Shown: positions 43,237-52,397, numbered from the stretch's first letter. The stretch: DNA of 64,000 bases from Bilamarchaeum sp050303335 (GCA_050303335.1 JBNLBN010000002.1:22897-86896); one strand, 5' to 3'. A program made the numbers and translations. Notes: generated from the letters alone by a model not told the origin.

Positions 43237-43762
43237 TCCGCAAAAGAATCACTATTATCAGGAATATGTAGACAAGGCCCTGCATGAGGTTCAATCTTCC
43301 GAATTCAGTAAGGAAAAAGTGGATCAGCCCGAGCGCCAGTGCAAGGTAAGCCAGGTTCTGAAGCCTCTTCCAGTTCTTTCCCATTATGATCATTGCCCTG
43401 TTGAACGATGTAGCTGTGAGCGCAAGAAGTATCACGATCGCACCAAGAGCGAAAAAGACTGCAATGTAAAATGTCCCCTCAGGGTCAAAAAGTTCGGAAA
43501 GATCAGAATCGAAGAATAGCACGAATGACAGAAGTCCGTGGGCTGCAAGGAGCGCAAATGATGAGACCCCAAGGAATCTCCTTGCTATTTTCACGTGGTT
43601 CATCCGTTTGACGTATTTGGCAAGAGGTCCAGAGAGCAGAGTGATGCCAAGAACGAAAATGCCCGAAAGGGCAAGGGCGCGGTTCAGCTGGAATGCCGAA
43701 GTCCCATTAAGAAGTACGAACACTGCCAGCACGATGAAAGGAATTGCATAGGCCTTCTTCAT
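43214..43762 (-). CDS. Ferric-reductase-like heme membrane protein (MsrQ/YedZ-like)
   Basis: A 182-residue protein with six hydrophobic helices. His residues inside helices (FALLAAHGLLSFVLF and ALGLIHFFLTEF) are placed to bind heme, and NWKRLQNLAYLAL between helices is characteristic of the ferric reductase-like transmembrane domain and of MsrQ, which passes electrons from quinol to the methionine sulfoxide reductase MsrP. No MsrP gene is adjacent. Convergent with gltX (23 bp overlap). Its start is 51 bp from a divergent membrane protein, with one TATA between. Confidence 0.82.
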   Translation of the reverse strand: MKKAYAIPFIVLAVFVLLNGTSAFQLNRALALSGIFVLGITLLSGPLAKYVKRMNHVKIARRFLGVSSFALLAAHGLLSFVLFFDSDLSELFDPEGTFYIAVFFALGAIVILLALTATSFNRAMIIMGKNWKRLQNLAYLALALGLIHFFLTEFGRLNLMQGLVYIFLIIVILLRISMSIRK

Positions 43763-43782
43763 GCAAATAATCGCCCGCTTGG

Positions 43783-43792
43783 ATTTATAAAT
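43783..43792. promoter_or_regulatory. Shared palindromic TATA element
   Basis: ATTTATAAAT is a perfect palindrome in the exact middle of the 51 bp gap between divergent genes (ATG at 43762, minus; ATG at 43814, plus), 25.5 and 26.5 bp from the start codons. It reads as a TATA box on both strands. Confidence 0.7.
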
Positions 43793-43813
43793 TTTTTCTG
43801 TGATTCCATTCCA

Positions 43814-44326
43814 ATGAATATCGACATAAAAAAGATCGCAAGATCATCGATAATTTTTGTTGGCGTTGGAATTATACTTGCAATACTGTCCGTGATCCTG
43901 CAGCTTGTCACGCTGCTCATTACTGATTCCAATGCTGAAATAGTCCAGCTTGCGGCTTCAGTATATTCTGTTGTTCTAATACCGCTCTTCCTCATCATGT
44001 TCCTTGTTGCAGGATACAGGGCTGTGAAGGTCCATTCTCTTGATTCTGTTGGAGCAGGGCTTAGTGCGGCATTCAGCTATGTAATCATCGCCGTTACGCA
44101 CCTCTTCCTGAATTTCCTCCTATCCATTCTCGTACTGTCCGGGCTGATTCCCGGAGGTGCCGGATTCGGGTCATCCGAAAGCGTTGCAGCATCGGCGCTT
44201 TTCGGGGATGTTGTCGGAGCATTCGGTCTCGGCCTGCAGCTTGTCTGCGGATTCGGGCTTATCGCGATCGGAGCACTTATCAATTTCGTGATCGGCGGGA
44301 TTGGCGGAATACTTGCATCAAGATAA
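43814..44326 (+). CDS. Unknown four-helix membrane protein (DUF5518-like)
   Basis: A 170-residue membrane protein with four long hydrophobic segments. The conserved-looking loop GYRAVKVHSLDSVGAGLSAA after the second helix and a glycine-rich fourth helix (GALINFVIGGIGGILASR) recall small archaeal membrane families such as DUF5518, without certainty. The frame opens at 43595 inside the opposite gene; the ATG at 43814 matches the TATA spacing. Function unknown. Confidence 0.7.
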   Translation: MNIDIKKIARSSIIFVGVGIILAILSVILQLVTLLITDSNAEIVQLAASVYSVVLIPLFLIMFLVAGYRAVKVHSLDSVGAGLSAAFSYVIIAVTHLFLNFLLSILVLSGLIPGGAGFGSSESVAASALFGDVVGAFGLGLQLVCGFGLIAIGALINFVIGGIGGILASR

Positions 44327-44428
44327 TGTGGTAATTTCTGTAAATCGTGTGAAGCAACTCCACGTCTGAAAATTGTCCCTTTTTATTTATTATCTTCGTT
44401 ATAGTCTAGCTTTTTTTTCGGTGGGAAT

Positions 44429-46528
44429 ATGGCGATTAAACAAATAAAGAAAAGAGACGGCTCGGTTGTCGAATTCGATAAGGAGAAGATAATAACTGCG
44501 ATTTTTAAGGCAGCGCAGTCTATTGGCGGATCCGACAGGGCCGAGGCAGAAAGGGTTTCCGACAAGGTACTGGAATTCATCTCCCAGAAATTCAAGGAGG
44601 ATTACATTCCGACTGTTGAGGAGATCCAGGATATTGTGGAGAAGGCGTTGATAGAAACGGGCCATGCAGCAACAGCAAAGGCCTATATCATCTACAGGCA
44701 CAGGAAAAACGTTGAGCGTGAAATGAAAGTGATCCTCGGTGTGGAGGACGACCTGAAACTGCCGCTCAATTCTGTGCAGGTGCTCGAACGAAGATACCTT
44801 CTCAAGGACGAGGATGGACGGGTGATAGAATCCCCGAGCATGCTTTTCAGGAGGGTGGCGCGCTACCTCGCATCGAACGAGGAAAACTACGGTGCGGATC
44901 CGGAGACGATGAAGCATTACGAGGAGGCATTCTATCAGATCATGACAAATTTCGAATTCCTTCCCAATTCACCTACTTTGATGAATGCAGGGACTCCGCT
45001 CGGCCAGCTTGCAGCATGTTTCATACTGCCGGTAAATGACAGCATCGAGGATATCTTCGAATCTGTGAAGCACCAGGCGATAATCCACAAGACCGGAGGA
45101 GGAACAGGATTCTGCTTCTCATACTTAAGGCCGAAGGGCGATTTCGTAAAAAGCACGGCAGGAATAGCATCAGGCCCGCTTTCATTCATGAGCGCTTTCG
45201 ACAATGCCACCAATGTAATCAAGCAGGGCGGAAAAAGAAGGGGCGCAAACATGGCGACAATGCACATCTGGCATCCTGATGTGGAGGAATTCATAACCAT
45301 GAAGCAGACTCCTGGCGTTATGGAAAACTTCAACGTGTCCGTCATGGTTGACGACAGGTTCATGAGGGCAGTAGATTCCAACGACGAATACGAGCTGCTA
45401 AATCCTAGGAGCAGGGAGCCTATCAGGAAAGTCAATGCAAGAAGCCTCTTTAACCTGATCTCATACAGCGCCTGGAAATCCGCAGAGCCCGGAATGCTGT
45501 TCATTGACGAGATCAACAGGAAGAATCCTACGCCAACAGAGCCGATCCACGCTACAAATCCGTGCGGAGAGGTACCGATGCCTGATTACGAATCATGCAA
45601 CCTCGGAAGCATCAACCTCGCCAAGTTCGTCGAGCTCAACTGGAGCAAGACCGATTGGAGGAAGAAGGTGAACTGGAAGAGGCTGAGATATGTAGTAAGG
45701 CTTGCATTCCAGTTCCTGGACAATGTTATCGACCTCAACAAGTACCCGATCCCCCAGATCAAGGACCAGACAATGAAAAACAGGAGGATCGGCCTCGGAG
45801 TGATGGGCTTTTCACGCATGCTCTTCAAGATGGGAATCAGGTATGATTCCGACATCGGCTATGAGATCGGCGAAGAGGTCATGAAATTCATCAACGAGGA
45901 AGGAAGGAAGATGTCCCATGAGCTCGGAAGGGCAAGGGGATCGTTCCCAGGTTTCAAGAACAGCACTCTCAAGAACAAGTTCGATTCCTGCAGGAACGCA
46001 ACATGCACATCGATTGCACCGACTGGAACGATTTCAATGATCGCAGATACATCAAGCGGAATCGAGCCCGTCTTCGCGCTTTCATTCCTGAAGACTGTCC
46101 GTGCCGGACAATACTATTATCTTGATCCTGTATTCGAGCATGTCCTAAAGGTGAGGGGCCTCTACAGCGAGGAACTTATCAAGAGGGTGATGGAAGAGGG
46201 AAGCATCCAGAACATGGATGAGATTCCGCAGGACATCAAGGAAGTCTTCAGGGTGGCATACGACATCTCCCCGCAGTCACACGTCCTGATGCAGGCGGCT
46301 TTCCAGAAGAATGTCGACCTTGCTGTGAGCAAGACGATCAACATGCCTGCTGATTCTTCAGTTGAGGATGTCGAAGACGTCTACATCCTTGCATGGAAAA
46401 CCGGATGCAAGGGGATAACGATCTACAGGGACTCCTCAAGGTCAGAGCAGGTGCTTCACGTAGGCAAGAAGGTGAAGACCAAGGGAGTTGAGGAAGACAA
46501 GATCATAATGCTCAACAAGTCCGAATAA
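44429..46528 (+). CDS. nrdJ: Ribonucleoside-diphosphate reductase, adenosylcobalamin-dependent (class II)
   Basis: A 699-residue enzyme that makes deoxyribonucleotides. Residues 1-90 are an ATP-cone (VVEFDKEKIITAIFKAAQ) for allosteric control. The barrel shows QLAACFILPV (first redox Cys), HKTGGGTGFCFS, the catalytic NPCGE, ESCNLGSINL and SIAPTGTISMIAD. This order matches the B12-dependent NrdJ group. The protein ends soon after YRDSSRSEQVLHVGKK and lacks the Cys-rich C-terminal tail usual in this group. It starts at an ATG behind GGTGGG. No cobalamin synthesis gene is nearby. Confidence 0.94.
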   Translation: MAIKQIKKRDGSVVEFDKEKIITAIFKAAQSIGGSDRAEAERVSDKVLEFISQKFKEDYIPTVEEIQDIVEKALIETGHAATAKAYIIYRHRKNVEREMKVILGVEDDLKLPLNSVQVLERRYLLKDEDGRVIESPSMLFRRVARYLASNEENYGADPETMKHYEEAFYQIMTNFEFLPNSPTLMNAGTPLGQLAACFILPVNDSIEDIFESVKHQAIIHKTGGGTGFCFSYLRPKGDFVKSTAGIASGPLSFMSAFDNATNVIKQGGKRRGANMATMHIWHPDVEEFITMKQTPGVMENFNVSVMVDDRFMRAVDSNDEYELLNPRSREPIRKVNARSLFNLISYSAWKSAEPGMLFIDEINRKNPTPTEPIHATNPCGEVPMPDYESCNLGSINLAKFVELNWSKTDWRKKVNWKRLRYVVRLAFQFLDNVIDLNKYPIPQIKDQTMKNRRIGLGVMGFSRMLFKMGIRYDSDIGYEIGEEVMKFINEEGRKMSHELGRARGSFPGFKNSTLKNKFDSCRNATCTSIAPTGTISMIADTSSGIEPVFALSFLKTVRAGQYYYLDPVFEHVLKVRGLYSEELIKRVMEEGSIQNMDEIPQDIKEVFRVAYDISPQSHVLMQAAFQKNVDLAVSKTINMPADSSVEDVEDVYILAWKTGCKGITIYRDSSRSEQVLHVGKKVKTKGVEEDKIIMLNKSE

Positions 46529-46557
46529 TTTTTATTTTCTCTTTCCAATATTCTTTC

Positions 46558-47664
46558 ATGAAAACTACTCTTAGCATAATAAAGGCTGACATTGGCGGTT
46601 ATCCTGGGCACTCGAGGGTCCACCCGGAACTTATTGAAATTGCAAATCAGATCCTCACAGAAGAGAAGGGGGGAAGCATAATTGATTTCCACGTCGGCCA
46701 CTGCGGTGACGACCTGGACCTGATCCTCACGCATGACAAGGGCACCGACAACAAGAAGATCCATGAACTTGCATGGCACGTATTTACTGAAGGAACAAAA
46801 AGGGCGAAGGAACTGAAGCTTTACGGCGCAGGACAGGACCTTCTAAAGGATTCCTTTTCAGGAAACGTCCGTGGAATGGGGCCAGGAGTTGCAGAGCTCG
46901 AATTCGAGGAGCGGAAAAGCGAGCCCGTACTCTGCTTCCTTATGGATAAAACGGATCCAGGGGCGTTCAACCTTCCGTTTTTCAGGATTTTTGCAGACCC
47001 ATTCAACACACCAGGCCTCGTAATAGACCCCAAGATGCAGGGCGGCTTCAGGTTCGAGGTCTATGATACTGTGGAGGGCAAAAAGATAACGTTCAAGACG
47101 CCGGAGGAGATGTATGCGCTCCTGGCTTTCATCGGATCAAGATCAAGATATGTCATAAAGAGGGTATATCCCGGCCCTGACAATTCAGTTCCCGAAGATG
47201 AGGCAATAGCAACGATATCGACCGAAAAGCTTGCCCAGGTTGCAGGACAGTATGTGGGCAAGGATGATCCTGCAGGAATCATCCGCTGCCAGTCAGGGCT
47301 CCCGTCCGTTGGGGAGGCGCTTGAACCGTTCAGTTTCCCGCATCTGGTATCCGGCTGGATGAGAGGATCCCACCAGGGCCCTCTGATGCCATGTTCCCAG
47401 GAGGATGCAAATCCGACGAGGCTCGATGGGCCCCCGAGGATAGTTGCCCTGGGATTCCAGCTCGCTGAAGGCAGGCTGGTAGGTCCGGTGGACATCTTCA
47501 AGGACCCGTCATACGACTACACCCGGGCGAAGGCAAACGAGGTAGCAGAATATATGAGAAGGCACGGTCCCTTCGAGCCGCACAGGCTTCCGGAAGAGGA
47601 TCTTGAATACACCAACCTGCCGAAACTCCAGGAAAAGCTGAAATCAAGGTTTGAGAAGATATGA
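46558..47664 (+). CDS. fbp: Fructose-1,6-bisphosphatase, archaeal type (FBP aldolase/phosphatase)
   Basis: A 368-residue enzyme of gluconeogenesis. The archaeal class V enzyme is bifunctional: it joins triose phosphates to fructose-1,6-bisphosphate and then removes the 1-phosphate. Signatures seen are TLSIIKADIGGYPGHSR at the N terminus, DFHVGHCGDDLDLILTHD (metal ligands), FFRIFADPFNTPGLVID, GSHQGPLMP and RLDGPPRIVALGFQL. Length is normal. TTTTTATTTT about 24 bp before the ATG is the likely TATA. The last 4 bp overlap the DUF192 gene. Confidence 0.96.
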   Translation: MKTTLSIIKADIGGYPGHSRVHPELIEIANQILTEEKGGSIIDFHVGHCGDDLDLILTHDKGTDNKKIHELAWHVFTEGTKRAKELKLYGAGQDLLKDSFSGNVRGMGPGVAELEFEERKSEPVLCFLMDKTDPGAFNLPFFRIFADPFNTPGLVIDPKMQGGFRFEVYDTVEGKKITFKTPEEMYALLAFIGSRSRYVIKRVYPGPDNSVPEDEAIATISTEKLAQVAGQYVGKDDPAGIIRCQSGLPSVGEALEPFSFPHLVSGWMRGSHQGPLMPCSQEDANPTRLDGPPRIVALGFQLAEGRLVGPVDIFKDPSYDYTRAKANEVAEYMRRHGPFEPHRLPEEDLEYTNLPKLQEKLKSRFEKI

Positions 47665-48095
47665 AGGAAATTCTGATATTGGCAATAGCATTGATCCTCA
47701 TACTCGCAGTGGTATTCATAACTGCCAAGGGCGAGAAGAAGAAGGTCAGGATCATCTCGGAAGAACCAGTGGAGGTCGAAGTGGAGATAGCGAACAATTC
47801 GCTCACATGGGCAAAGGGGCTGATGGGCCGCTCCCATCTCGGTGAGAACGAGGGGATGCTCTTTGTTTTCCCGGACGAATCAAAAAGGGGGTTCTGGATG
47901 GTCAATACCACTATTGCCCTCGATGCCATACACTTCTCGAAAAACATGGAAATCGTCGATATAATCAGCATGGATCCATGCATCAGCTGCAAGACCCATT
48001 ATCCAAGGGCCCCGTCGCAGTATGTCCTTGAGGTGAACAAGGGATTTGCATCCAGCCATAACCTGAAGATCGGGGACAAGATGGTATTGGAATGA
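47661..48095 (+). CDS. DUF192 protein with N-terminal membrane anchor
   Basis: A 144-residue protein: a hydrophobic anchor (ILILAIALILILAVVFITA), then the DUF192 domain (GLMGRSHLGENEGMLFVFPD, GFWMVNTTIALDAIHF, MDPCISCKTHYP, YVLEVNKGFA). The domain probably faces outside. DUF192 proteins are widespread and uncharacterised. It overlaps fbp and the ankyrin gene by 4 bp each, so all three should be one transcript, though a common role is not evident. Confidence 0.85.
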   Translation: MKEILILAIALILILAVVFITAKGEKKKVRIISEEPVEVEVEIANNSLTWAKGLMGRSHLGENEGMLFVFPDESKRGFWMVNTTIALDAIHFSKNMEIVDIISMDPCISCKTHYPRAPSQYVLEVNKGFASSHNLKIGDKMVLE

Positions 48096-48418
48096 GGTTT
48101 TTCCAGCGAAAAAGATTGAATGACCGCCTCTTCCGGTCGCTTGATCCTATCCCTGACCGGCTTGAAAACGCCAGAACGGCCATTTCCGAGGGTGCAAATG
48201 TCAATTGCAAAAAGGATGGCGTATCCATATTCATCCACGCAGTCAGGAAGGGAGACCATGGTCTCTGCGTGCTTCTTGCAGAATCAGGAGCAGACATAAA
48301 TGCCAGGGACAGGGAGGGGAAGCCCGCCGTGACTATCGCATTCGACAACGGCTCCATACATCTTGCCCATTACCTTATTTCGATTGGCGCAAAACTTCCA
48401 ATAAGTAAAAACGCATAA
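48092..48418 (+). CDS. Ankyrin-repeat protein
   Basis: A 108-residue protein with about two and a half ankyrin repeats: NARTAISEGANVNCKKDG, FIHAVRKGDHGLCVLLAESGADINARDREGKPAVTIAFDNG and SIHLAHYLISIGAKLP. Such repeats bind other proteins. The start is basic (FFQRKRLNDR). It is the last gene of the fbp transcript. Partner not known. Confidence 0.78.
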   Translation: MRFFQRKRLNDRLFRSLDPIPDRLENARTAISEGANVNCKKDGVSIFIHAVRKGDHGLCVLLAESGADINARDREGKPAVTIAFDNGSIHLAHYLISIGAKLPISKNA

Positions 48419-48550
48419 GGGGCAGGGGGATGGTTATATGTTGCCCCTTAGCGTACCCTCGATTGAAGGATTGTTATACAATGAATAATATAACGGTTTT
48501 AATTTATAAAATTATTCCTTATTTTAAATTTATTTAAATATGTATACCTC
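48419..48550. other. Spacer before dphB with possible hairpin
   Basis: The ankyrin gene's stop is followed at once by GGGGCA...TGCCCC (48419-48424 with 48442-48447), a 6 bp stem with a 17-base loop that may end the fbp transcript. The rest is AT-rich, with TTTAAATTT around 48525 about 26 bp before the dphB ATG. No other gene is visible. Confidence 0.35.
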
Positions 48551-49268
48551 ATGTTGTTTTTGATAGGCGGAGGAATCTCCCTGGACCTGACGGTAAAAGG
48601 AATACATGCACTGAGGATATCGGACCAGGTGTTCATAGAAACGTACACAAACCCTGTCGACGAGGAGAAGATCGCCGAAATCGAGAAGAATGTAGGGATA
48701 AAGATCGAGGTGATCCCGAGGGTCAAGGTAGAAAGCAGCTATCTGGTAGAACTGGCAAAGAGCAAGACCATATCACTTATCGCAAGCGGCGATCCGCTCA
48801 CTGCGACAACGCACATCGCCCTGATCAAGGAGGCAAAGGAAAAGGGCGTTTCATATGACATTGTCCACAATTCATCCATATACACGGCTGCTCCGGCACT
48901 CTCCGGCCTTGCGATATACAGGTTCGGGAAAACCGCCTCGCTCGTCAATCCGCGGGAGAACTACNNNNNNNNNNAACTACAAGCCGACATCATCGCTTGA
49001 AATAATAAGGAACAACCTGAAAAACGATATGCATTCCCTTGTGCTCCTCGATACAGAGCCTGAACCTATGCCTGCAACAGCGGCTCTCGAGATGCTGAAG
49101 GAATTCAAAAGCGCAGTGGTCCTTTCTTCAATAGGGTCCAAATTCGAGAGGATCACCTATGGTAAAATAAAGGAAATAAAAAATAAGGAGCTTGGTCGCC
49201 CGCCATTTGCAATTATCATCCCGGCAAAGCTTCATCCTTTCGAGGAAGAGTATCTTGGCATGATCTAA
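48551..49268 (+). CDS. dphB: Diphthine synthase, interrupted by an assembly gap
   Basis: S-adenosylmethionine-dependent methyltransferase that builds the diphthamide precursor on elongation factor 2. The start LFLIGGGISLDLTVKG and the SLIASGDPLTATTH loop are typical, as is LVLLDTEPEPMPATAALEML. The gene reads in one frame to 48964 and in another from about 48975, because ten N lie between. The six bases AACTAC stand on both sides of the N run: removing the N and one AACTAC (16 bases) restores a single frame (RENYKPTSS), giving about 233 residues. It is therefore most likely an intact gene with a false gap, not a pseudogene. Confidence 0.9.
48965..48974. other. Scaffold gap (10 N)
   Basis: A run of ten N inside dphB, flanked by AACTAC on both sides. 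It looks like a default-size join of two contigs whose ends in fact overlap by six bases. Confidence 0.95.
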
Positions 49269-49387
49269 TTGCACTTGCATTTTTTCCTGTGCCTGCATTT
49301 CTTTGGCATTTTCTTCGGGGCCTTTCCGACTGCGCCGAGAATCCTCTTCTCAACACTGGAGACCCAGTTGTTCAAAATTCCGATCAT
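49265..49387 (-). CDS. Small basic Cys-containing protein (40 aa)
   Basis: A 40-residue protein: an amphipathic N-terminal helix (GILNNWVSSVEKRILGAV) and a very basic C-terminal end with three Cys and one His (KKCRHRKKCKCN). The ATG at 49387 is preceded by GGAGGG at 49401-49396, eight bases away, and a TTTAAATAGG box lies upstream. The stop overlaps dphB's stop on the other strand. It could bind nucleic acid or a metal and attach to membrane through the helix; this is inference. Confidence 0.6.
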   Translation of the reverse strand: MIGILNNWVSSVEKRILGAVGKAPKKMPKKCRHRKKCKCN

Positions 49388-49483
49388 AAAATTATCCCTC
49401 CTTTTTGTGGTCGGTAATTGTTTTTTATGTTGATAACCTATTTAAACATATGTTTTTTAAAATTCAGATCAGTAATACCTGTC

Positions 49484-51379
49484 ATGAGGGTTTTACTGGT
49501 ACTGATTCTGATTTTTGCTGGCTGCACAAGCCAGATGCAGGACTCCTGTCCCGACGTTTATGAACCTGTCTGCGGAAGCGACGGTATCACTTACAACAAC
49601 AGCTGCCTTGCAGGCGATATCAATTATACTGCCGGCGCATGCAGTGCCGGATGCTCTGACAGCGACGGACTTGACTTCACTGTCCGCGGAACGCTTGCAA
49701 GCGGGGAAAGCGATTACTGCATTGATGCAAAGACCCTCAACGAATACTACTGCCAGGACGGCATAATGGAAGTTCAGAAGGTCTGCGACGGCGCCTGCTT
49801 TGATGGCGCATGCATTGCTGCAGAGTGCAGTGACAGCGACGGCACTGATATCTATCAAAGAGGGGTGGCATCCTATGCAGGGGCTGAATACCTAGATTTC
49901 TGCAACGGGCTTTCGGAGGTTGTGGAGTTTTCATGTTCATCCGGATCGATAAAGAATACAAGCACGAAATGCCCTGCCGGATATTTCTGCTCTGATGGTA
50001 TCTGCACCAACTCGCCCTGCGTCGACACTGACGGATTCGATATCTTCAGGCCGGGAACGACCAGCATAAACAATACCCAGTACAATGATTACTGCATTGA
50101 TTCTTCCAGGGGAATCGAGTACCGCTGCCTTGGGGATGAGGTCGATGATTTTGTGACTTTCGGCTGTCCAAACGGCTATTACTGCGACAGCGGGGCATGC
50201 AATCCGACCTGCTCCGACCTTGACAACGGATCAGACATCTTTACCGGGTCATTCATAGTCTATGGATCTGAAATTCACGCTGACATCTGCGAAAACACCC
50301 TCCAGGTGCTCGAATATACATGCGGCGCCAGGGGATTCGCGAGCGCGGTCCAGAACTGCCCTGCAGACACTACCTGCTACAATGGAAGGTGCGTCTCGAA
50401 ATCATGCCGTGATCCGGACGGCGAGGACATAAATACCAGGACCACGGTCACCAAGGGCTCGAATGAGATGACTGATGAGTGCGTTGATCCAACAAACGTG
50501 CGCGAATATGTCTGCGTCAAGGACAAAATCCTTCCTATTGACAAGAGCTGTCCAGCTGACTATAACTGCATCGAAGGCAGATGTGCAAAGCAGGTAGAAT
50601 GCAGCGAGGATGATTCCGGATTGGATATATACCAGAAGGGTGTGACTGCCGCAACAGGCAAAAGCACAGGAACCGATTTCTGTGTCGATTCGAAGACAAT
50701 AAACGAATACTACTGCTCCGGAGGAAAGATCTCGCTTACCACCCTTCCATGCGCAGAAGGGTACATCTGTTCTGATGCAGCCTGCAAGGCATGGTGCGAG
50801 GAAACAGATTCAGGCAATGATCCCTACACTCCGGGAACAAATGTTTATGGGAGCAATTCCAGCGCGGATTACTGTGTTGATAACAGCGTGATGGAGTATT
50901 ACTGCCAGGAAGGAGTACTGAAAAGCGGATTAACAGCCTGCGCTCCTGATGAGAGCTGCATCAAAGGGGCATGCGTTTCCGACTGCGTGGATACCGACGG
51001 CGAGAATTTCGAAGTCCGGGGAAAAGTCACCCATGGCGACGACCGCTTTGACGATTACTGCCTGGTTCCCCATGAAAGCAAGGAAGGAAAGGAATATATC
51101 TGCGTGGACGGAACTCCTGAAGAAATAGATTTCACATGTTCAAGAGGATATTCATGTTTCGATGGGAAATGCAATCCTTCCTGCGAGGACAGCGACGGCA
51201 ATGACAAGTTCAGGCAGGGAACAGTCACATTTGGAAATGAAAGCAAGACAGATTACTGCACAAGCGAGACTGAAGGAATAGAATACGGATGCTCATCCGG
51301 AATTTCCACGGAAACAGCATTCGAGTGCCTCGTGAACCAGGTCTGCCAGGGCGGAAGATGCGTTCCTAAAACAGGGTAG
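49484..51379 (+). CDS. Lipoprotein with one Kazal domain and nine Cys-rich repeats
   Basis: A 631-residue surface protein. The signal peptide ends IFAGC (lipobox), so it is probably lipid-anchored. Next comes a Kazal-type protease-inhibitor-like domain (CPDVYEPVCGSDGITYNNSC). Nine repeats of about 60-65 residues follow, each of the form C-x-D-x-D-G-x-D, then R-G-x-V, D-x-C-x-D, E-Y-x-C, C-P-x-G-Y-x-C, G-x-C. The six Cys per repeat suggest disulfide-bonded beads; the Asp-rich start (CSDSDGLDF) suggests calcium binding. A rod-like adhesin or protease-protected surface fibre is plausible. The ATG follows TTTTTAAAATTC by 26 bp. It converges on dpo4 with 14 bp overlap. Confidence 0.82.
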   Translation: MRVLLVLILIFAGCTSQMQDSCPDVYEPVCGSDGITYNNSCLAGDINYTAGACSAGCSDSDGLDFTVRGTLASGESDYCIDAKTLNEYYCQDGIMEVQKVCDGACFDGACIAAECSDSDGTDIYQRGVASYAGAEYLDFCNGLSEVVEFSCSSGSIKNTSTKCPAGYFCSDGICTNSPCVDTDGFDIFRPGTTSINNTQYNDYCIDSSRGIEYRCLGDEVDDFVTFGCPNGYYCDSGACNPTCSDLDNGSDIFTGSFIVYGSEIHADICENTLQVLEYTCGARGFASAVQNCPADTTCYNGRCVSKSCRDPDGEDINTRTTVTKGSNEMTDECVDPTNVREYVCVKDKILPIDKSCPADYNCIEGRCAKQVECSEDDSGLDIYQKGVTAATGKSTGTDFCVDSKTINEYYCSGGKISLTTLPCAEGYICSDAACKAWCEETDSGNDPYTPGTNVYGSNSSADYCVDNSVMEYYCQEGVLKSGLTACAPDESCIKGACVSDCVDTDGENFEVRGKVTHGDDRFDDYCLVPHESKEGKEYICVDGTPEEIDFTCSRGYSCFDGKCNPSCEDSDGNDKFRQGTVTFGNESKTDYCTSETEGIEYGCSSGISTETAFECLVNQVCQGGRCVPKTG

Positions 51380-52397
51380 TCTGCCCGCCAAGGTCAAGGA
51401 AATTGCTGAACCTGATTCCCACCCTTCTTACTTCTTTTTCATTTTCGTCCAGGAATTCGCGGATAAGCCTCAGCTTCTCCTGGCTATTGTCAGAATTCCA
51501 CGGTTTCGGATGGCTGAAACTGATGGATTTGGTGTGCATCTTCAGGTCTTCTGTGATGAATATCAGGGTCAGCGTCCTGTAGGATTTTCTTATCTCCATC
51601 AAGTACCTCTTCAGGTCGTTTTCAAGATCACTGATCTTTTCCGCTATCTGGTTCACGTCCCTTGAGGAGACCTTGAGCGATCCCATCCTGCTTACTTCGT
51701 CAGATTCCTTTTCAGATCCGATGTCTTTCCCGTATTCGCCCCTTGCGAGGCCGATAAGGGACGATCCGAGTTTCCGGCCGAAATTCTCAGTAAGTAGCGG
51801 GGGATCTATCTTCCCAAGGTCCTTTACATACGTTACTCCCATGGCATTCAGCGCCTGTGCAGTCTTCTTTCCTATCCCAGGGACTTTCTCCACCCTTGAT
51901 TCCTGGATCAGCCTGTCGTCTTCAAGCTTGAGCAAGCCGTCAGGTTTCGCCTTGCTCGCAGCCATCTTGGCTCCTAGGACGGAATCTGCGATTCCTATGG
52001 TGCATGTCAGCCCGGTTGCTTCCACGATGTCCTTCTTGAGCTGCCCTGCCTCCTTATCGTCCCCCTCTATCTTCCATTCATCAATGCTCGCCTGGACCAC
52101 CCTGTTGTAATGGTTTCGGATTATCTCATCGATGTATGATGAGATTTGCTGGTAGTACTCCCTGTCTGCAGGTATGAAAATTGAGTCAGCAGGGGGAGCG
52201 ATCTTCTTTGCAGTTGCAATCGGCATCCCGGACCTGATCCCGATGGCCCTTCCAGGGTAATTGACTGTGCTGACCACTCCGGAGTCCTCGGTCCTGCCGC
52301 TGTAGATGCAGACAACGATTATCTTGCCTTTTGCCATCGGCCGTCGCTTCTCTTCGACCTGTGCGTAGAAATAATCCATATCAAGATGCAGGAACAC
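51366..52397 (-). CDS. dpo4: Y-family DNA polymerase IV (Dpo4/DinB)
   Basis: A 343-residue translesion polymerase. Palm and finger motifs are VFLHLDMDYFYAQVEE at the start (catalytic Asp residues), YSGRTEDSGVV, ASIDEWKIEGDD (second catalytic acidic pair), TIGIADSVLGAKMASKAKP and the thumb VPGIGKKTAQALNAMG. The little-finger domain follows and the protein ends with QTTLF, a PCNA-binding peptide. No ATG suits the start: GTG at 52397 is 27 bp after the shared TATA and gives the usual N terminus, so the 125 extra codons upstream are not used. Confidence 0.95.
   Translation of the reverse strand: MFLHLDMDYFYAQVEEKRRPMAKGKIIVVCIYSGRTEDSGVVSTVNYPGRAIGIRSGMPIATAKKIAPPADSIFIPADREYYQQISSYIDEIIRNHYNRVVQASIDEWKIEGDDKEAGQLKKDIVEATGLTCTIGIADSVLGAKMAASKAKPDGLLKLEDDRLIQESRVEKVPGIGKKTAQALNAMGVTYVKDLGKIDPPLLTENFGRKLGSSLIGLARGEYGKDIGSEKESDEVSRMGSLKVSSRDVNQIAEKISDLENDLKRYLMEIRKSYRTLTLIFITEDLKMHTKSISFSHPKPWNSDNSQEKLRLIREFLDENEKEVRRVGIRFSNFLDLGGQTTLF

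Noticed and set aside
48551..49268. Frameshifted dphB pseudogene
   Set aside because: The frame change lies exactly at the N run, and the duplicated AACTAC explains it as a contig overlap.
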